This document shows positions 48,701 through 59,002 of a DNA stretch of 64,000 bases, one piece after another; within the stretch, counting starts at the first letter, position 1, and each line of letters starts with the position of its first letter. Origin of the DNA: Paramecium octaurelia. Its lineage: Eukaryota; Ciliophora; Oligohymenophorea; Peniculida; Parameciidae. The stretch spans positions 196,013 to 260,012 of the forward strand of contig CAJJDP010000133.1 in the NCBI GenBank assembly GCA_905182995.1, read 5' to 3'. The notes under the pieces are model-generated. The model saw nothing but the letters and a program-made list of their open reading frames with translations. It did no database searches and had not been told where the DNA came from. Position numbers and translations under genes: made by a program.

Positions 48701-49054
48701 AAGCTCCCTGTTGTCAAAGAAGCGCATGTGAATTTTTGATTATTTTGTGTACACGTTATGCTTTGAGTGGTCTTTTATAATGTTAATCAAACTTACTTCC
48801 CTGCAAGTAGTGGTTCCGCTGATTAAAGGTGAAATTGAAGGTGAACCACTCCAAAAAGTTGGAAATGTTATATCCACATTACCAGAAGCTGATATTGGAA
48901 ATTCAAATTACACAGACCCGTCTGTTTTATATGCATAACTACTTAAGGCTGTCCCCTTTATTGTTGAACAATCCAATGCTATAATTATCATTATATCTCA
49001 TTTACTTGCTAAGGCAACATTCAAAATTTGAATTATGAATAATGAAATATACAT
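42724..49054 (-). CDS. Giant cysteine-rich multi-pass membrane protein with Q-rich tail
   Basis: A 2092-residue surface-type protein. The signal peptide (MYISLFIIQILNVALA) is split from the mature chain by a 27-nt intron (48979-49005); a 25-nt intron follows (48772-48796), and together they give exactly 2093 codons. Residues 20-790 are a long beta-rich ectodomain of repeating segments poor in Cys. About 795-1190 is Cys-rich, with closely spaced CxxC motifs of the furin/growth-factor-receptor kind (CPSSCAVCTSLNNCTQC). About six hydrophobic helices follow at 1210-1415 (HVILFTFLTISVLVS, FWILVGSVVLNWLFNV, ITNYILISLSLILAY). The last 680 residues are a charged, Gln/Asn-rich cytoplasmic tail with a 25-Gln tract near 1768. 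Related ciliate proteins exist as a family; ligand and function are unknown. The helix count is approximate. Confidence 0.82.
43627..43701 (-). repeat. Polyglutamine tract encoded by TAA/TAG/CAA
   Basis: 25 consecutive codons on the minus strand, 20 TAA, 2 TAG and 3 CAA, visible on the plus strand as tta/cta/ttg triplets. It lies in the cytoplasmic tail of the giant membrane protein and is in frame with coding sequence on both sides, so it is read as 25 Gln. CAA and TAG interruptions break the pure trinucleotide run. Confidence 0.92.
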
Positions 49055-49530
49055 TTATATAAAAATTTTATTAAAATATTAAAAATCTAATTTTAATATC
49101 CTCGAAAGGCTTAAAACTAAATATCACTTGAAGTAATTTCAATTTTTCGATAATCCCTCTTCTATTTTATAAATTCACAGTGTTTTCTTGACTATTCAAA
49201 GTTTAAAAAAGTAGACAGCAATTTCAGTTCTTTCTCTAATCATGTTCTAATTTCATTCATTAATCTCTCAATTCTAAAACTGAATACACTATACTTATTT
49301 TCTATTGCACTTAGTATTCGTGAATCCAAATGCATGACAGAGATGAAAATTCCTTTATGGATTAATTATTTTGTATATCAGTAATCTAGAGTATCTATTT
49401 AAATTACTCATTCCAAGAATTAATCACAGATTATCATCCTCGTGAATTATTAAGTAAAGTTTTAATAGAAGACAAATGAATATATGAGAGGCAAACATAA
49501 AATGAAAACAAAATCAATTTTTTTCCAAGG
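49055..49530. other. Intergenic region
   Basis: About 475 AT-rich bases upstream of the giant membrane-protein gene. Scattered stops in all frames; nothing recognisable apart from presumed promoter and terminator. Confidence 0.5.
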
Positions 49531-49755
49531 TCAAGTGCTTATTGAGATTGATCTTTATAAATTGTGTTTTTAGAGAGTAATATTCACTTCACTTGGACAA
49601 TCAGTGGCTCTAAATTAAAGATAAAGAGCATAATCGTCAAAAGTGACTTTTTTTAATCTTTTTCCACAACTTCTATTAACAGGTGACAAAAGCGAATGGT
49701 GATGGATATCACCACTAACACTTATGATCTAATTAAACTTCGGTTTCTTAGGCAT
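49531..49755 (-). CDS. Small basic hypothetical protein
   Basis: A 74-residue ORF starting MPKKPKFNQIISVSGD. It contains IHHHSLLSPVNRSCGKRLKKV followed by a mixed hydrophobic stretch (TFDDYALYLQFRATDCP) and a Ser-rich end. Composition and use of TAG/TAA as Gln look like coding sequence, and the local base composition is less AT-biased than its flanks. No family is recognised. With only TGA as stop, an ORF this short can arise by chance, so confidence is limited. Confidence 0.42.
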
Positions 49756-50695
49756 TTTTAATTAATTTAAAAAATAGAATGAAAGAAAATCAGTTGTAAT
49801 TGGTTAAATTCTCCTGATTGAATTAATTAGATAAAAATCGATTATTGATACATTCCCAGTGATTTCACACATATACTATTTATTAATAAATTAATTATTT
49901 AGAGAAAATAAACAGCTCAAACTTTCAAAGAAGATCCCTATATAATAGACAAAGATTGGGTAATCTCATTTAAAATGAGCTTTCTTTGCAAAAATATTGC
50001 TGTTTTCTGAATGGTGCTAATAAAATTACTTGAATTCATCAAAACACCACTTATATATGACTTGAAATCTTAGAAGTTCTTATCAAGGCATATTGGATTG
50101 GTCATAATAGTTAAGAAATACAATATTTAACAATGGCAACATTTATTCACTTCCATTTCAAAATACATATCAGATTTCATTTTTTTAAACACTTATGTTA
50201 CTGATGTGTCAAATGATATTTTCAATTAAATTACTTATTTTTGAATGAATGTTTGTGAATTTCAATAACAATCATATAGCAATATTTAAATTCTTTATTA
50301 ACTTAGTTTTATTTGAAGGATAAATAGATAGATATACATAACTCCAAAAATATCGAGCAATTATAGAAATTTAATAATTTATGGTAGAACTCCTTTTTTA
50401 CTTGACTCAAAGGATATATCGATATCCTTCAATTCTTCTTAAAGTATGTCTAAATAGCAGAGATTCATTAATGAAAATACATGAGTCACTTTAGCAACAG
50501 AGGTAAAGTAAATTAAACTTATTCTAAAAAATTAATTAGTTAACTGTTATAATATTATAATGAATACACTGAATCAAAAATCTGATATTGAATTGTATTC
50601 GGAGTATTTTCAAAATACATAAAACAAAAGGATATCAACGAATAAGAATTTGATGTAATTTTCATCTTTTAATTCGCACTAATCAGAGGATTGTA
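49756..50695. other. AT-rich divergent intergenic region
   Basis: About 940 bases. The right end contains a frame open from an ATG at 50560 to a TGA near 50830 whose translation looks partly protein-like (MNTLNQKSDIELYSEYF). It is out of frame with the gene that follows and no short intron joins them. It may be 5' leader, an upstream ORF or an unsolved exon. The rest shows nothing. Confidence 0.4.
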
Positions 50696-52099
50696 ATGAA
50701 TTAAAAACTTACAAACATCAAATTGGTCATGAATAGATTGATCTAGAAATTACGCATTTCTTTATTTAATATTATATTTTCTTAGCAATCCAATAATCCT
50801 CTGAATTATTGGATTTGGGATGGAATTGATGTAAGCTTCAAGAATGATGAATATTAGTGGAAAAAGTAAATGGGAAGTGAGAAAATCATAATCAGGAATT
50901 TCATTTATGATGAAATATAAGTTTTATATCAAAAGGAGTTTAATATATTAATGATTCATTTTAGATTCAGTTTTATTTAATTGACAAAAAATCTGTGTAT
51001 TTTAAGTTGAATCCAAAAACATTGATCAATTATTAATTTTTTCATGAATCCATTCTAATAGATTCCCACTTTAGCATAACTTTAATATTGTCCCTAATTA
51101 CAATAATTGTAATAGCTTCAACAGCTACAAGTATATTTTTATATTGCTATCCTTAGTATTTACATCTATTCTTTGCACTCTAAAGCAATGTTGCTAACCA
51201 GCCAAATCTATAATTACCATCACTCAACCCTCTTTAACAAATATCTCTTCTCTCTTAATCCTCTCAAAGAACAATACCAATAATCCAATAACCAGACATT
51301 CGAACAAAGAAGAGTCAATCAGAGAGAGTTTTACCAAAGCAAAAGAAGGAGAATGAAATTCTGAAACAATTTACGCTTGATGAGATCTTATAAGAACTCA
51401 AATAGTTATTGGAATATCTTTGTAAAGAGGAAATTAAGGTATTGGAGGAGAATGAGAAAATAAAATATAATGTAAATATTCAATTTTAATAACAATTACT
51501 TTAGATCTTGACCAAAATAGATGATGGATTAATAGAGTCACTGATCAATCGATATCAAAATCAGAAAAAGACGAAAGAAGAATAAATAAAATTTATACTT
51601 AGGAAGTGCTTTAAATTTTTGAAATAAAAGATGAACTTAAACGAATTAACAATGAGTGCTTATGAAATTGAGAAGGTGTTCTATAAGGAGTATTTTGCGT
51701 CAAGTGATAACATCGAAGAATTAATCCCCTTTAGATCTGAGTCTTCCAATAAAACCATGAATACATCATATTTAAAGAAAATTTTCTCGTCTGAAAAATT
51801 TTATGAAGGCTATCTCTCCTATCTTGGTAAATAAGATGGTTAAACATAATAGAACATTTTGATGAAATATGGGATCAAGAAAATAATGAGAAGATCTAAA
51901 ATATGGCTAAATAAGTGCTGAAATTCATAGCTTCTGGTTAAATCGATGTATATAATGTATCACTCCGAAATAGAAAATATAAACATACAAAAGAGTGCCC
52001 TGGATTTTGTCAATGAAATAACGTTGCTATGAATTGGCTGCCTCGTTGAAAGCTTACCATGAACAAGAAGAAATCTGTAAAAAGGTGAAATAAGAATGA
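50696..52099 (+). CDS. Hypothetical single-pass membrane protein
   Basis: Modelled as 435 residues. The N-terminus has a signal-like stretch (LRISLFNIIFS) and a domain beginning NPLNYWIWDGIDVSFKND. A strong membrane helix (SITLILSLITIIVIASTATSIFLYC) follows near 165. Beyond it lies a basic, helical cytosolic part, including KFLKQKMNLNELTMSAYEIE and a C-terminus ending KAYHEQEEICKKVKQE. Two normal 26-nt introns (51827-51852, 51948-51973) fix the 3' half. The 5' half needs a 44-nt intron (50921-50964), longer than any other here, and the start could also be 50729. The family is unknown. The 3' structure is solid, the 5' end provisional. Confidence 0.58.
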
Positions 52100-52248
52100 C
52101 AATATTTTATATATAATTCAAAAATGCAAAATAACAACGCTTTTTTAAAACATTTTATTATATTATAATTTCAGAGTAATAGTTATTAAAAGAGAATAAT
52201 TTTTTCATTTGTTAATGATTTTGATATGTATATTAAATGAATAATATA

Positions 52249-54021
52249 TCAGGGTGTGAAATTTGACAAAGGAGCCCTGCGTTTATGTTCCTTCATGGAA
52301 GGATGGAAGCTGTCCTTTCTCCATTGTTTCATATGTCTTCTTAAATTGCAATTGGGACTGTCAGTACAAGGCTCATTATCATCAATTTAATCGAACATAG
52401 CAGCCAAAGTCCATGATGGTTCAATGTCTTTAATCTTTCCTATTTCAATCAAACTATGAGGATAACCAAATATTTATACGTGTCAGGAGGTACTCTGTAA
52501 CCAGCAGCGAATAATTCTTTAACATAAAGGCCTAAGAAGCATTAAGTAGGATAATATTTGTCCTTATTAGTATCATCGAATTCTTTAGAACAAAATTCAT
52601 CAAAATATTTGAATTCTGTCCAGTTGAAGTCATCATCTTCATTAAAGATTTTTGCTACAAACTCAGCGGATCCACCAGCATACAACCTGGAATCTGGATA
52701 GATTTTTGGAATATAGGATTCTTAAATGGTACATTAATCACATGTGCTATTAAATCCCAGTAAATATAAATCGATTAAATCTTTGCAATCATCTGGATTA
52801 CCAGTACCAACCACTTCAACATCATCGTTATATTTGGCTTTATATCCTTTTAAAAAGCATGGATTTTCAAAGCTTGCGGATCTCTTATGTAAATTGTGTA
52901 AGAAGTTATTTATCTAAATTCTTGCTTGGTCTTATCCAAAATACAACCATGAATGAGAATACAATGAAATATTATAGATGGATGTATCAAAAGTATGATA
53001 ATCTGTTCCATATTCATCATCGTATGACAAGTAATATTGATCTTATTCAGTGATTTCATCGGCCAATTAAGTGCTAGCACCACCAATATCAATTGTTGTA
53101 TAACTTTCTCTCAATTTTCCTTATTCATCTAAGTTGCTACTAGCGAAGTAACCCTTCAGATAATTGACAGACAACCACAAATAGGCGCCCTAAATTTGCT
53201 TTAAAATTTACCTCGTCTTTTCCACTTATTATTCTTGCCCACTCTTAACTTTAAAACAAATAACCACTCTGCCCCAAAATTCTTCTAACCTCCTCCATAA
53301 CATCATATTGTTATCCCCAATCCAAAATTCTCATGCCTGCTGTAGCTCCAAGTAGAATTGGTGTTCTATGTCTGATTTCTTCTTCAACATGTTCATTTGC
53401 AAAATCCAACAAAGGCTGCAAATACTCCTAAATTCCAGCTATGTTGTTTCCGAAATGTGAGATTCCTGGGTTTTTCTTGACTGAAGGGACCTAATATTGA
53501 AAATAATTTGAATACCTTTTAAGTTATCTCAATCTCTGGGTTTGCATAATGGAATAATCTGCAAGGCCAAGAATAAACAAATACTCTTGTTCCTGAGCTT
53601 CCTGCATCAAATATCACACCTTTGCAAGTTTATTATTCTACTGGCTCACTTTAACCTCCTTCATTACCCCCATTTGAACATGAACCGCCATTATCAGATC
53701 CTATTTTCAGATATATTAAATACCGGAATCACCAGAGCCGCCTTATCCACTCTCTTCTCCTCCATTGCCTTGACCTTCCTCTCCGTTAGTTTGGTCTTCT
53801 TCTCCACTATTTCCTTGCCCTTCTCCACCATCTCCTTGGCCTTCTTCTCCGTTACCTTGCCCGTCTTCTCCATTCCCTTGGTTTTCTTCTCCATTGCCTT
53901 GGTTTTCTTCTCCATTTTCCTTTCCTGTTTCATCCTCTTGATGATGCCCCAAAAATTAAACTCTTCTTGCCTAAGCAACGGCCAATAAGAGAATAAGCAA
54001 TATTGCAAGATTCAACTTCAT
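52249..54021 (-). CDS. GDA1/CD39-family nucleoside phosphatase (apyrase)
   Basis: A 558-residue secreted or luminal enzyme that hydrolyses nucleoside di- and triphosphates. Signal peptide: MKLNLAILLILLLAVAQA. Then comes about 70 residues of Gly/Glu/Asn/Gln repeats. The apyrase conserved regions follow in order: DAGSSGTRVFVYSW (ACR1, near 130), LLGATAGMR (ACR2), ISGKDEGAYLWLSVNYL (ACR3), IDIGGASTQ (ACR4) and a late YAGGSAEF segment. Paired Cys in the C-terminal half suit a disulphide-stabilised ectoenzyme. Introns: 53701-53723, 53491-53515, 53190-53211 and 52454-52479; they give 559 codons exactly. No C-terminal membrane helix is seen, so it is likely secreted or in the endomembrane lumen. Substrate preference (ATP, ADP, UDP, GDP) cannot be read from sequence. 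Confidence 0.92.
53740..53955 (-). repeat. Gly/Glu/Asn/Gln-rich peptide repeat in apyrase N-terminus
   Basis: Imperfect repeats of 6-7 codons encoding units like GEENQGN, GEEGQGN and GGEGQGN directly after the signal peptide. Here Gln is encoded by CAA rather than TAA/TAG and the region is GC-richer than its surroundings. This explains the long spurious frames seen on both strands. Confidence 0.8.
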
Positions 54022-54623
54022 TAAATAATAATAATAATTCAAATTTCAGCACGCGTTTTACGATTTGAGATACTCTTATTTTTGTTAAGTCTTAGAATAA
54101 AAAAATTGAAATAACGATAATGGTATTTATAATTTTTAGGTTTAAATAGTTACTACACACTCAATTCTTATTCCATGTCAAATAGAAACACTGAAAATCC
54201 TCTTCACACCTCCCTATCTATCAGATAATAATTAGAGTAAAAAAACATATTTTACAATTATATTATGATAATTCAAACTAATTAGCTTTAAAGACATTGA
54301 TTATAGCCCTTTTATGAATACCTACTATTGTAAATATTGGTGTAAATGGGATTTCCATAATAAGTGAAAAGTTTAAGAGATTACCATAATTAAGATAACG
54401 TTTTTGATATAATGATGATTGATAACATTAATTATTTTCTTGCTTTAATTTCAAAATTGATTCAAAATTTCTTATATATAAAATTTAAGAATTTAGATTA
54501 ATTAAAAATTCCAAATTCATAGTTGTATATTCGAATTAATCAGTAATAATTAGACGACTAGTATTATAAATGCTATATACTTAATTAAATTACCACTGTT
54601 AATAATTTATTCTAAAATTCAGA
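54022..54623. other. Divergent intergenic region
   Basis: About 600 strongly AT-rich bases between divergent start codons of the apyrase and the dehydrogenase. No coding frame, RNA gene or repeat recognised. Confidence 0.55.
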
Positions 54624-55442
54624 ATGTAAGTAAAAAGAATAGTGTTGATAACTGGTGCCAACAGAGGCTTAGGGTTGAAACTAGCTGAAGTGCTTGCAGA
54701 GAAATACTCTTTGGTATTGACTGCTAGAAAGCAAGACGAATTGGAAAAAATTAAAGAAAACTTATAAAAGAAATTCTAAAATCTTGAAATCAGGACTCAT
54801 CAATTAGATGTCAGCAACAAGGAGAGTGTGAGAAATCTCAAAGATTGGCTTATATAACAACACTTAAAGATCGATGTCCTTGTAAACAATGCTGGAGTGA
54901 GTTAAGACCCTAGATAAATAATTGACATCAATGTGATTGGAACAATTGACGTGAGTGAGTAATTACTTAGTACCTTGACAGATGATGGAAAGGTAAATGA
55001 TGACTCTATTAATTTATAGATTATATTGGTCTCCTCCATCCTTGGAAAATTGGATAGTCAACCATAAGAGTTAAAAGAGCAACTATTGGAGAGAAAAACA
55101 AAGGAAGAAATTCTTTTACTTTCAGAGGAATTTATCATTAGAAACTAAGTCAATTTGACTGTCTACTCAGCATCTAAGGCACTCTTAAATGCTTATGGTA
55201 GATATGTTTTGAGTGGATTGGTTAAACCCAATTAATCAGTATATTGTATGCATCCAGGATGGTAACACTAATTAACTAATGAAAATAGGATCAAAACAGA
55301 TATGGGAGGTCCTTAAGCCCCTGGTAGTCTTGATGATGGAGTCGTGACCAGCCAATATTTAATCAACGACCTTCCCTTCCAGAGAGAAGAGAGGTACCAT
55401 GGAAAATATTTTAATGACAAGGCTCAAGTGGAAGATTTTTGA
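54624..55442 (+). CDS. Short-chain dehydrogenase/reductase, carbonyl-reductase-like
   Basis: A 263-residue NAD(P)H-dependent oxidoreductase with a Rossmann fold. Motifs: TGANRGLGLKLAE (cofactor-binding TGxxxGxG), LDVSNKESV, NNAGVS, VSSILG (catalytic Ser) and YSASKALLNAYGR (catalytic Tyr and Lys). The late segment NRIKTDMGGPQAPGSLDDGV resembles the carbonyl reductase 1 pattern TDMGGPxAxxSxxxGA, suggesting a cytosolic carbonyl reductase acting on quinones or aldehydes (inference). One 27-nt intron (54993-55019) gives 264 codons. The second codon is TAA read as Gln, so a standard-code reading would end after one residue. Confidence 0.9.
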
Positions 55443-55806
55443 GTATAAATCATTAAATAGTATTTGATTTATTAATAATAATGCAATTACAAAGAAGGAT
55501 GTTATGTACCATTCGATTACAAAATGAAGAAATTAATAAATACCAATAATGATTCTTTGCTATTCTAAATACACTAATTTGGAGATCTAATTCAGTTGTA
55601 TTTGACTTAAAAACCATACATGATCTATTGCAGAATTTCATAAATAATACAGTTTTTTGATGAAGTTCAAATTTTGAATAGAATATTTGGATTAATCAAA
55701 TGATGGTGTGGAATGGGATGCCCACTATGGAAGGTAATAATAATAATGGATTATCTCATTTAGTGATGACTATTTTATTAAATTAAATCTTTTATTAAAA
55801 AATTCA
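55443..55806. other. Intergenic region
   Basis: About 360 AT-rich bases upstream of the ribosomal protein gene. Nothing recognised; it should contain a strong promoter, but no motif stands out. Confidence 0.5.
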
Positions 55807-56118
55807 ATGGCAAGAGGTACTCCAGCAATCGGTAAGAGACATCAAAAGACTCATACTTTTTGTAAAAGATGTGGCAGATAGACTTTCCATATTTAAAAAA
55901 ATAGATGTGCATCATGCGGATATCCAGCTGCAAGATTGAGACTTTGTAAATTCATAAATTGAATAATAGACAGCGGATGGGGAGAGAAGGTCGCTAGAAG
56001 AAGATCTACTGGAACAGGAAGAATGAGATATTTGAAGTCAATCGCTAGAAGAGCTAAGAATGGTTTCAGAGCTGGAACATAAGCTTAACCAAAAGTTAAA
56101 AACACATAAAAAAAATGA
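55807..56118 (+). CDS. RPL37: 60S ribosomal protein eL37
   Basis: Zinc-binding protein of the large ribosomal subunit, 95 residues. The start [23 protein letters not shown], the second zinc pair [12 protein letters not shown] and the signature [10 protein letters not shown] are diagnostic of eL37, and the length matches the family. The two CxxC pairs are intact. One 24-nt intron (55946-55969) interrupts the codon after RLR-L and gives 96 codons. The basic Lys/Arg-rich C-terminus ends VKNTQKK. This is the most conserved gene in the window and the best marker for phylogenetic placement. Confidence 0.97.
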
Positions 56119-56234
56119 TTTAAAATCAAATGCTTAATAAATAGTACATTAATATGTTATGAGACTTCCCATCCCTACTTCTTAAATTCAAACCTTAATT
56201 TTATTTTAATAAAATGAACAACATATATATAATA

Positions 56235-56906
56235 TCAACAGTATCGTTAATCTGGTACATCAATCATAAAAATGCATGCACATCCCAGCAATAACAACAA
56301 TCCAATCAAAGCCTTCTGTTTTTGGTACCATAAAATCCCAACAAAAAACCCTCCGAAATGAGCAGAGTAATCAACATGAGTGTGAGGTTCAAATATCAAT
56401 AAGACCTAGATGCAAAGCACGATCAGTATTCCATAGTACTTTTCTTAAGGTTATTTAGTTTTTATCAAGTATGCCAATTGATAGCCTAGAAATCCAAATA
56501 TAGCTCCGCTTGCCCCAACTCCAGTGGCTGTTGGGAAGTAAAGTGCACTGGCAATATTACCACCAATTCCAGCTATGAAATACAGTAATAAGAAATCCTA
56601 TGTTCCGTTTCTATTTTCATATGAATAACAGAGTAACAATTAACTAAGCAGATTGGATAACAGATGACCATTTCCTCCATGTAAAAAGATTGGATTGAAT
56701 AATCTGTGGAAATGATAATGATATTTTATAGAAGGTGTGTGCTTCGATCCAGCATAATATAAAATGCAAAAGTGAGAAACTCCTTTGATTACCATAATGA
56801 CTGCTTAAATAGTTATTTGGATCATTGAAATAACAATAGTTGCATTAATTCTGAATTCTTTTTTCTGCCTATTGCTGAAGAAATCATCATCATTATATAA
56901 CATCAT
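56235..56906 (-). CDS. Rhomboid-family intramembrane serine protease
   Basis: A 223-residue, single-exon polytopic protein that cleaves membrane helices. It has a short cytosolic head, one helix, then the rhomboid core: HRLFNPIFLHGGNGHLLSNLLS (loop-1/TM2 region), VGASGAIFGFLGY carrying the catalytic Ser in GxSG near residue 134, and HTHVDYSAHFGGFFVG carrying the catalytic His near 183. Both dyad residues are present, so it should be an active protease rather than an iRhom or derlin. A final hydrophobic helix ends before CACIFMIDVPDQ. It is divergent from the next gene with only 28 bases between start codons. Substrates unknown. Confidence 0.9.
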
Positions 56907-56934
56907 GATTATTTAATTATTATTTAAATATAAA

Positions 56935-58919
56935 ATGAATTTGATAGAATTTTAGATTCTTGATAAAAACTTTGACTAAGATGGAAATAAGACAATAGAA
57001 TACCTAGACAGCTAAAATAATGTTATGTATTGAGTAACACTATGTAGTGGTAATGGATAATACGAAAATTTCTAAAAAAGTGGCACATGGACAGAAGTAA
57101 TTGAAGTTTATGGAGAATACATAATAACAGCTAAAGGAGATTATAATCAGGATAAAAAATAAGGAAAGTGGACATATTCTATTAATGACTAAACCTTGTA
57201 TAAATTTAATTCTATTATTAAGAGGGACAAAAACATATAACCAAGACAGAGAAATTGGGAATTCCTTTAGCTATTTCATTTATAGATAGCCTAATATCTC
57301 CAATAACATTTGGTATTTAGTTGAAGAATTCCTTCTTTATGAAGGGAAAAGAATTACTCAAAGCTACATTTTCAATTTTAACAAATTTATGTAATAAACA
57401 AATTCCATTTAGATAATGTGGAAATTATTTGATGGGAGGCATAAAAAAAGGAAAATGGATAGAATTAGAGTAAAACTCAATTATATTTGATCAATAAAAA
57501 TAAATATACAGCTTTATTTGTTCAGAAGGAAGTTATGCTGATGGATTGAAAGAAGGACCTTGGGAGTCAACATTATATGAACAATATGAACATCAAGTTC
57601 ATACTCATCTTGTTTCTAAGGGTGAGTATTAGAAAGGCAAGAAAACAGGAAATTGGACCGAACCAATTGGATATTCATCAAAAGCAACTATGTAGACAAT
57701 CATTACAGGAAATTATGAAAATAACTAGAAAAACGGACACTGGTCATTGGAGGATGGATAAAAGGATTTATATCCAGATGAAGATTATGATCATGAGGGA
57801 AATTATAATTTGGATAAGAAAGTTGACAACTGGAAGGAAATTAGAATTTATTAGAACTTTCATGTTGATTCCATTATGTATATTTCAATTTTTAATGTAG
57901 ACGTATCTAAGATGAAGGTCAGTACAATGATGATGGCCAAAGGAATGATAATTGGACTTCTAAAACATCTGGACACACTGGAAATTACTTTTATTAAAAT
58001 GGAGTTTTAAATGGAGAAGCAGAGTTATATGATTGTATTGGAAACTTAAAAATCGTTTTGTATATTTCTATCATCTATAAACTAGAACTCGATCAAAAGG
58101 ATAATTTAACAATGGGAAGAAAAATGGGAGATGGAAAACTTCAATTAACATCGATGAAAAATGGATGCTATAGTAATAAATGCAAATATAATTTAGTGAT
58201 GTTGGTGAATATGTTGATGATATTAAGGTGGGATTATGGCGAGAAAGCTAGTACTTTGATCAATACATTTTGGAATAGACTGAAAAAGATTAAGGACAGT
58301 ATTGTTATGGTTAATTTTAGAATTTTACTAATTAAGGAAGGTCATTATGGAAACAATGGAAAAAAGAAGGATGAATGGACTTGGAGATTCAAATGTCTAT
58401 CTGGAGATTACAATGAAAATTAAATCTTTAATATAATAGGCAAAGAAGTGCACACTGAAAATCAAATAATAGGAAATATGATATTGTTTGAGGAAACATT
58501 TGGTAAATATTATGCAAGATGTACTATTTTATGAATATTTAGTTTACTTTTGTGATATATTTGATGGCTAAATTTTTAATGGGTATAGAAATGGAGAATG
58601 GAAGTTCTCAGTAATATAAGACCTTATATAAAACGAAATCAATTCAAAAGATACTGACTCTGAATAAGAATAGAATCTTGATGAAGAAGAATAAAATATT
58701 GAGGAAGAAGATCATAATAGTAATAATGAAGAAGAATAAGAATAAGAAGAACATAATGATAATGATAATAATGATAATAAGGAAGAAGAAGAAAATAATA
58801 ATAATGAAGAAGAAAATGAAATCGAATAATAAAACTCTGGAGAAGAAGGAGATGATTAAGAAGATCCAGGAAATTAAGTTTTTCAAGTTTATCAAAATGG
58901 AATAGTTATCCCTCCTTGA
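56935..58919 (+). CDS. YwqK/MORN-like repeat protein with acidic tail
   Basis: A 607-residue protein built of repeats of the form G-x-Y-x(4)-K-x-G-x-W, for example GDYNQDKKQGKWTYS, GNYENNQKNGHWSLE, GSYADGLKEGPWES, GEYQKGKKTGNWTE and GHYGNNGKKKDEWTW. This resembles the YwqK-type variant of the MORN repeat. It ends in about 80 residues of Glu, Asp, Asn and Gln. Seven introns were mapped: 57027-57047, 57198-57222, 57391-57412, 57878-57900, 58060-58085, 58299-58320 and 58521-58542. They are the most of any gene here, and removing them gives 608 codons exactly. The solenoid is probably a beta-sheet scaffold; in eukaryotes MORN-like proteins link membranes and cytoskeleton. The exact role is unknown. 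Confidence 0.8.
58640..58880 (+). repeat. Acidic Asn/Glu/Asp/Gln low-complexity tail
   Basis: Runs of gaa, aat, gat and taa codons encode EEE, NNNN and EQE stretches at the C-terminus of the YwqK-like protein. The purine-rich strand bias makes long meaningless frames in the other readings and on the minus strand. Confidence 0.75.
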
Positions 58920-59002
58920 TTATAACAATTATTAATTATTTAATACATGCTTTTTGTACATAATTTTAAATTATGTTAATTTATAATCATTCCTTGAATT
59001 AA

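Noticed and set aside
51472..51504. 33-nt GTA...TAG segment in the membrane protein gene
   Set aside because: It is a multiple of three with no in-frame TGA and translates as part of a continuous helix, so it is kept as exon. Transcript data could overturn this.
53542..53988. Long plus-strand frame opposite the apyrase N-terminus
   Set aside because: It is the antisense reading of the Gly/Glu repeat; composition (repetitive Leu/Ser/Phe) follows from the repeat. The minus strand has a signal peptide and the DAGSSGTR motif.
58644..58895. Ile/Phe-rich minus-strand frame
   Set aside because: Shadow of the purine-rich acidic tail of the YwqK-like gene.
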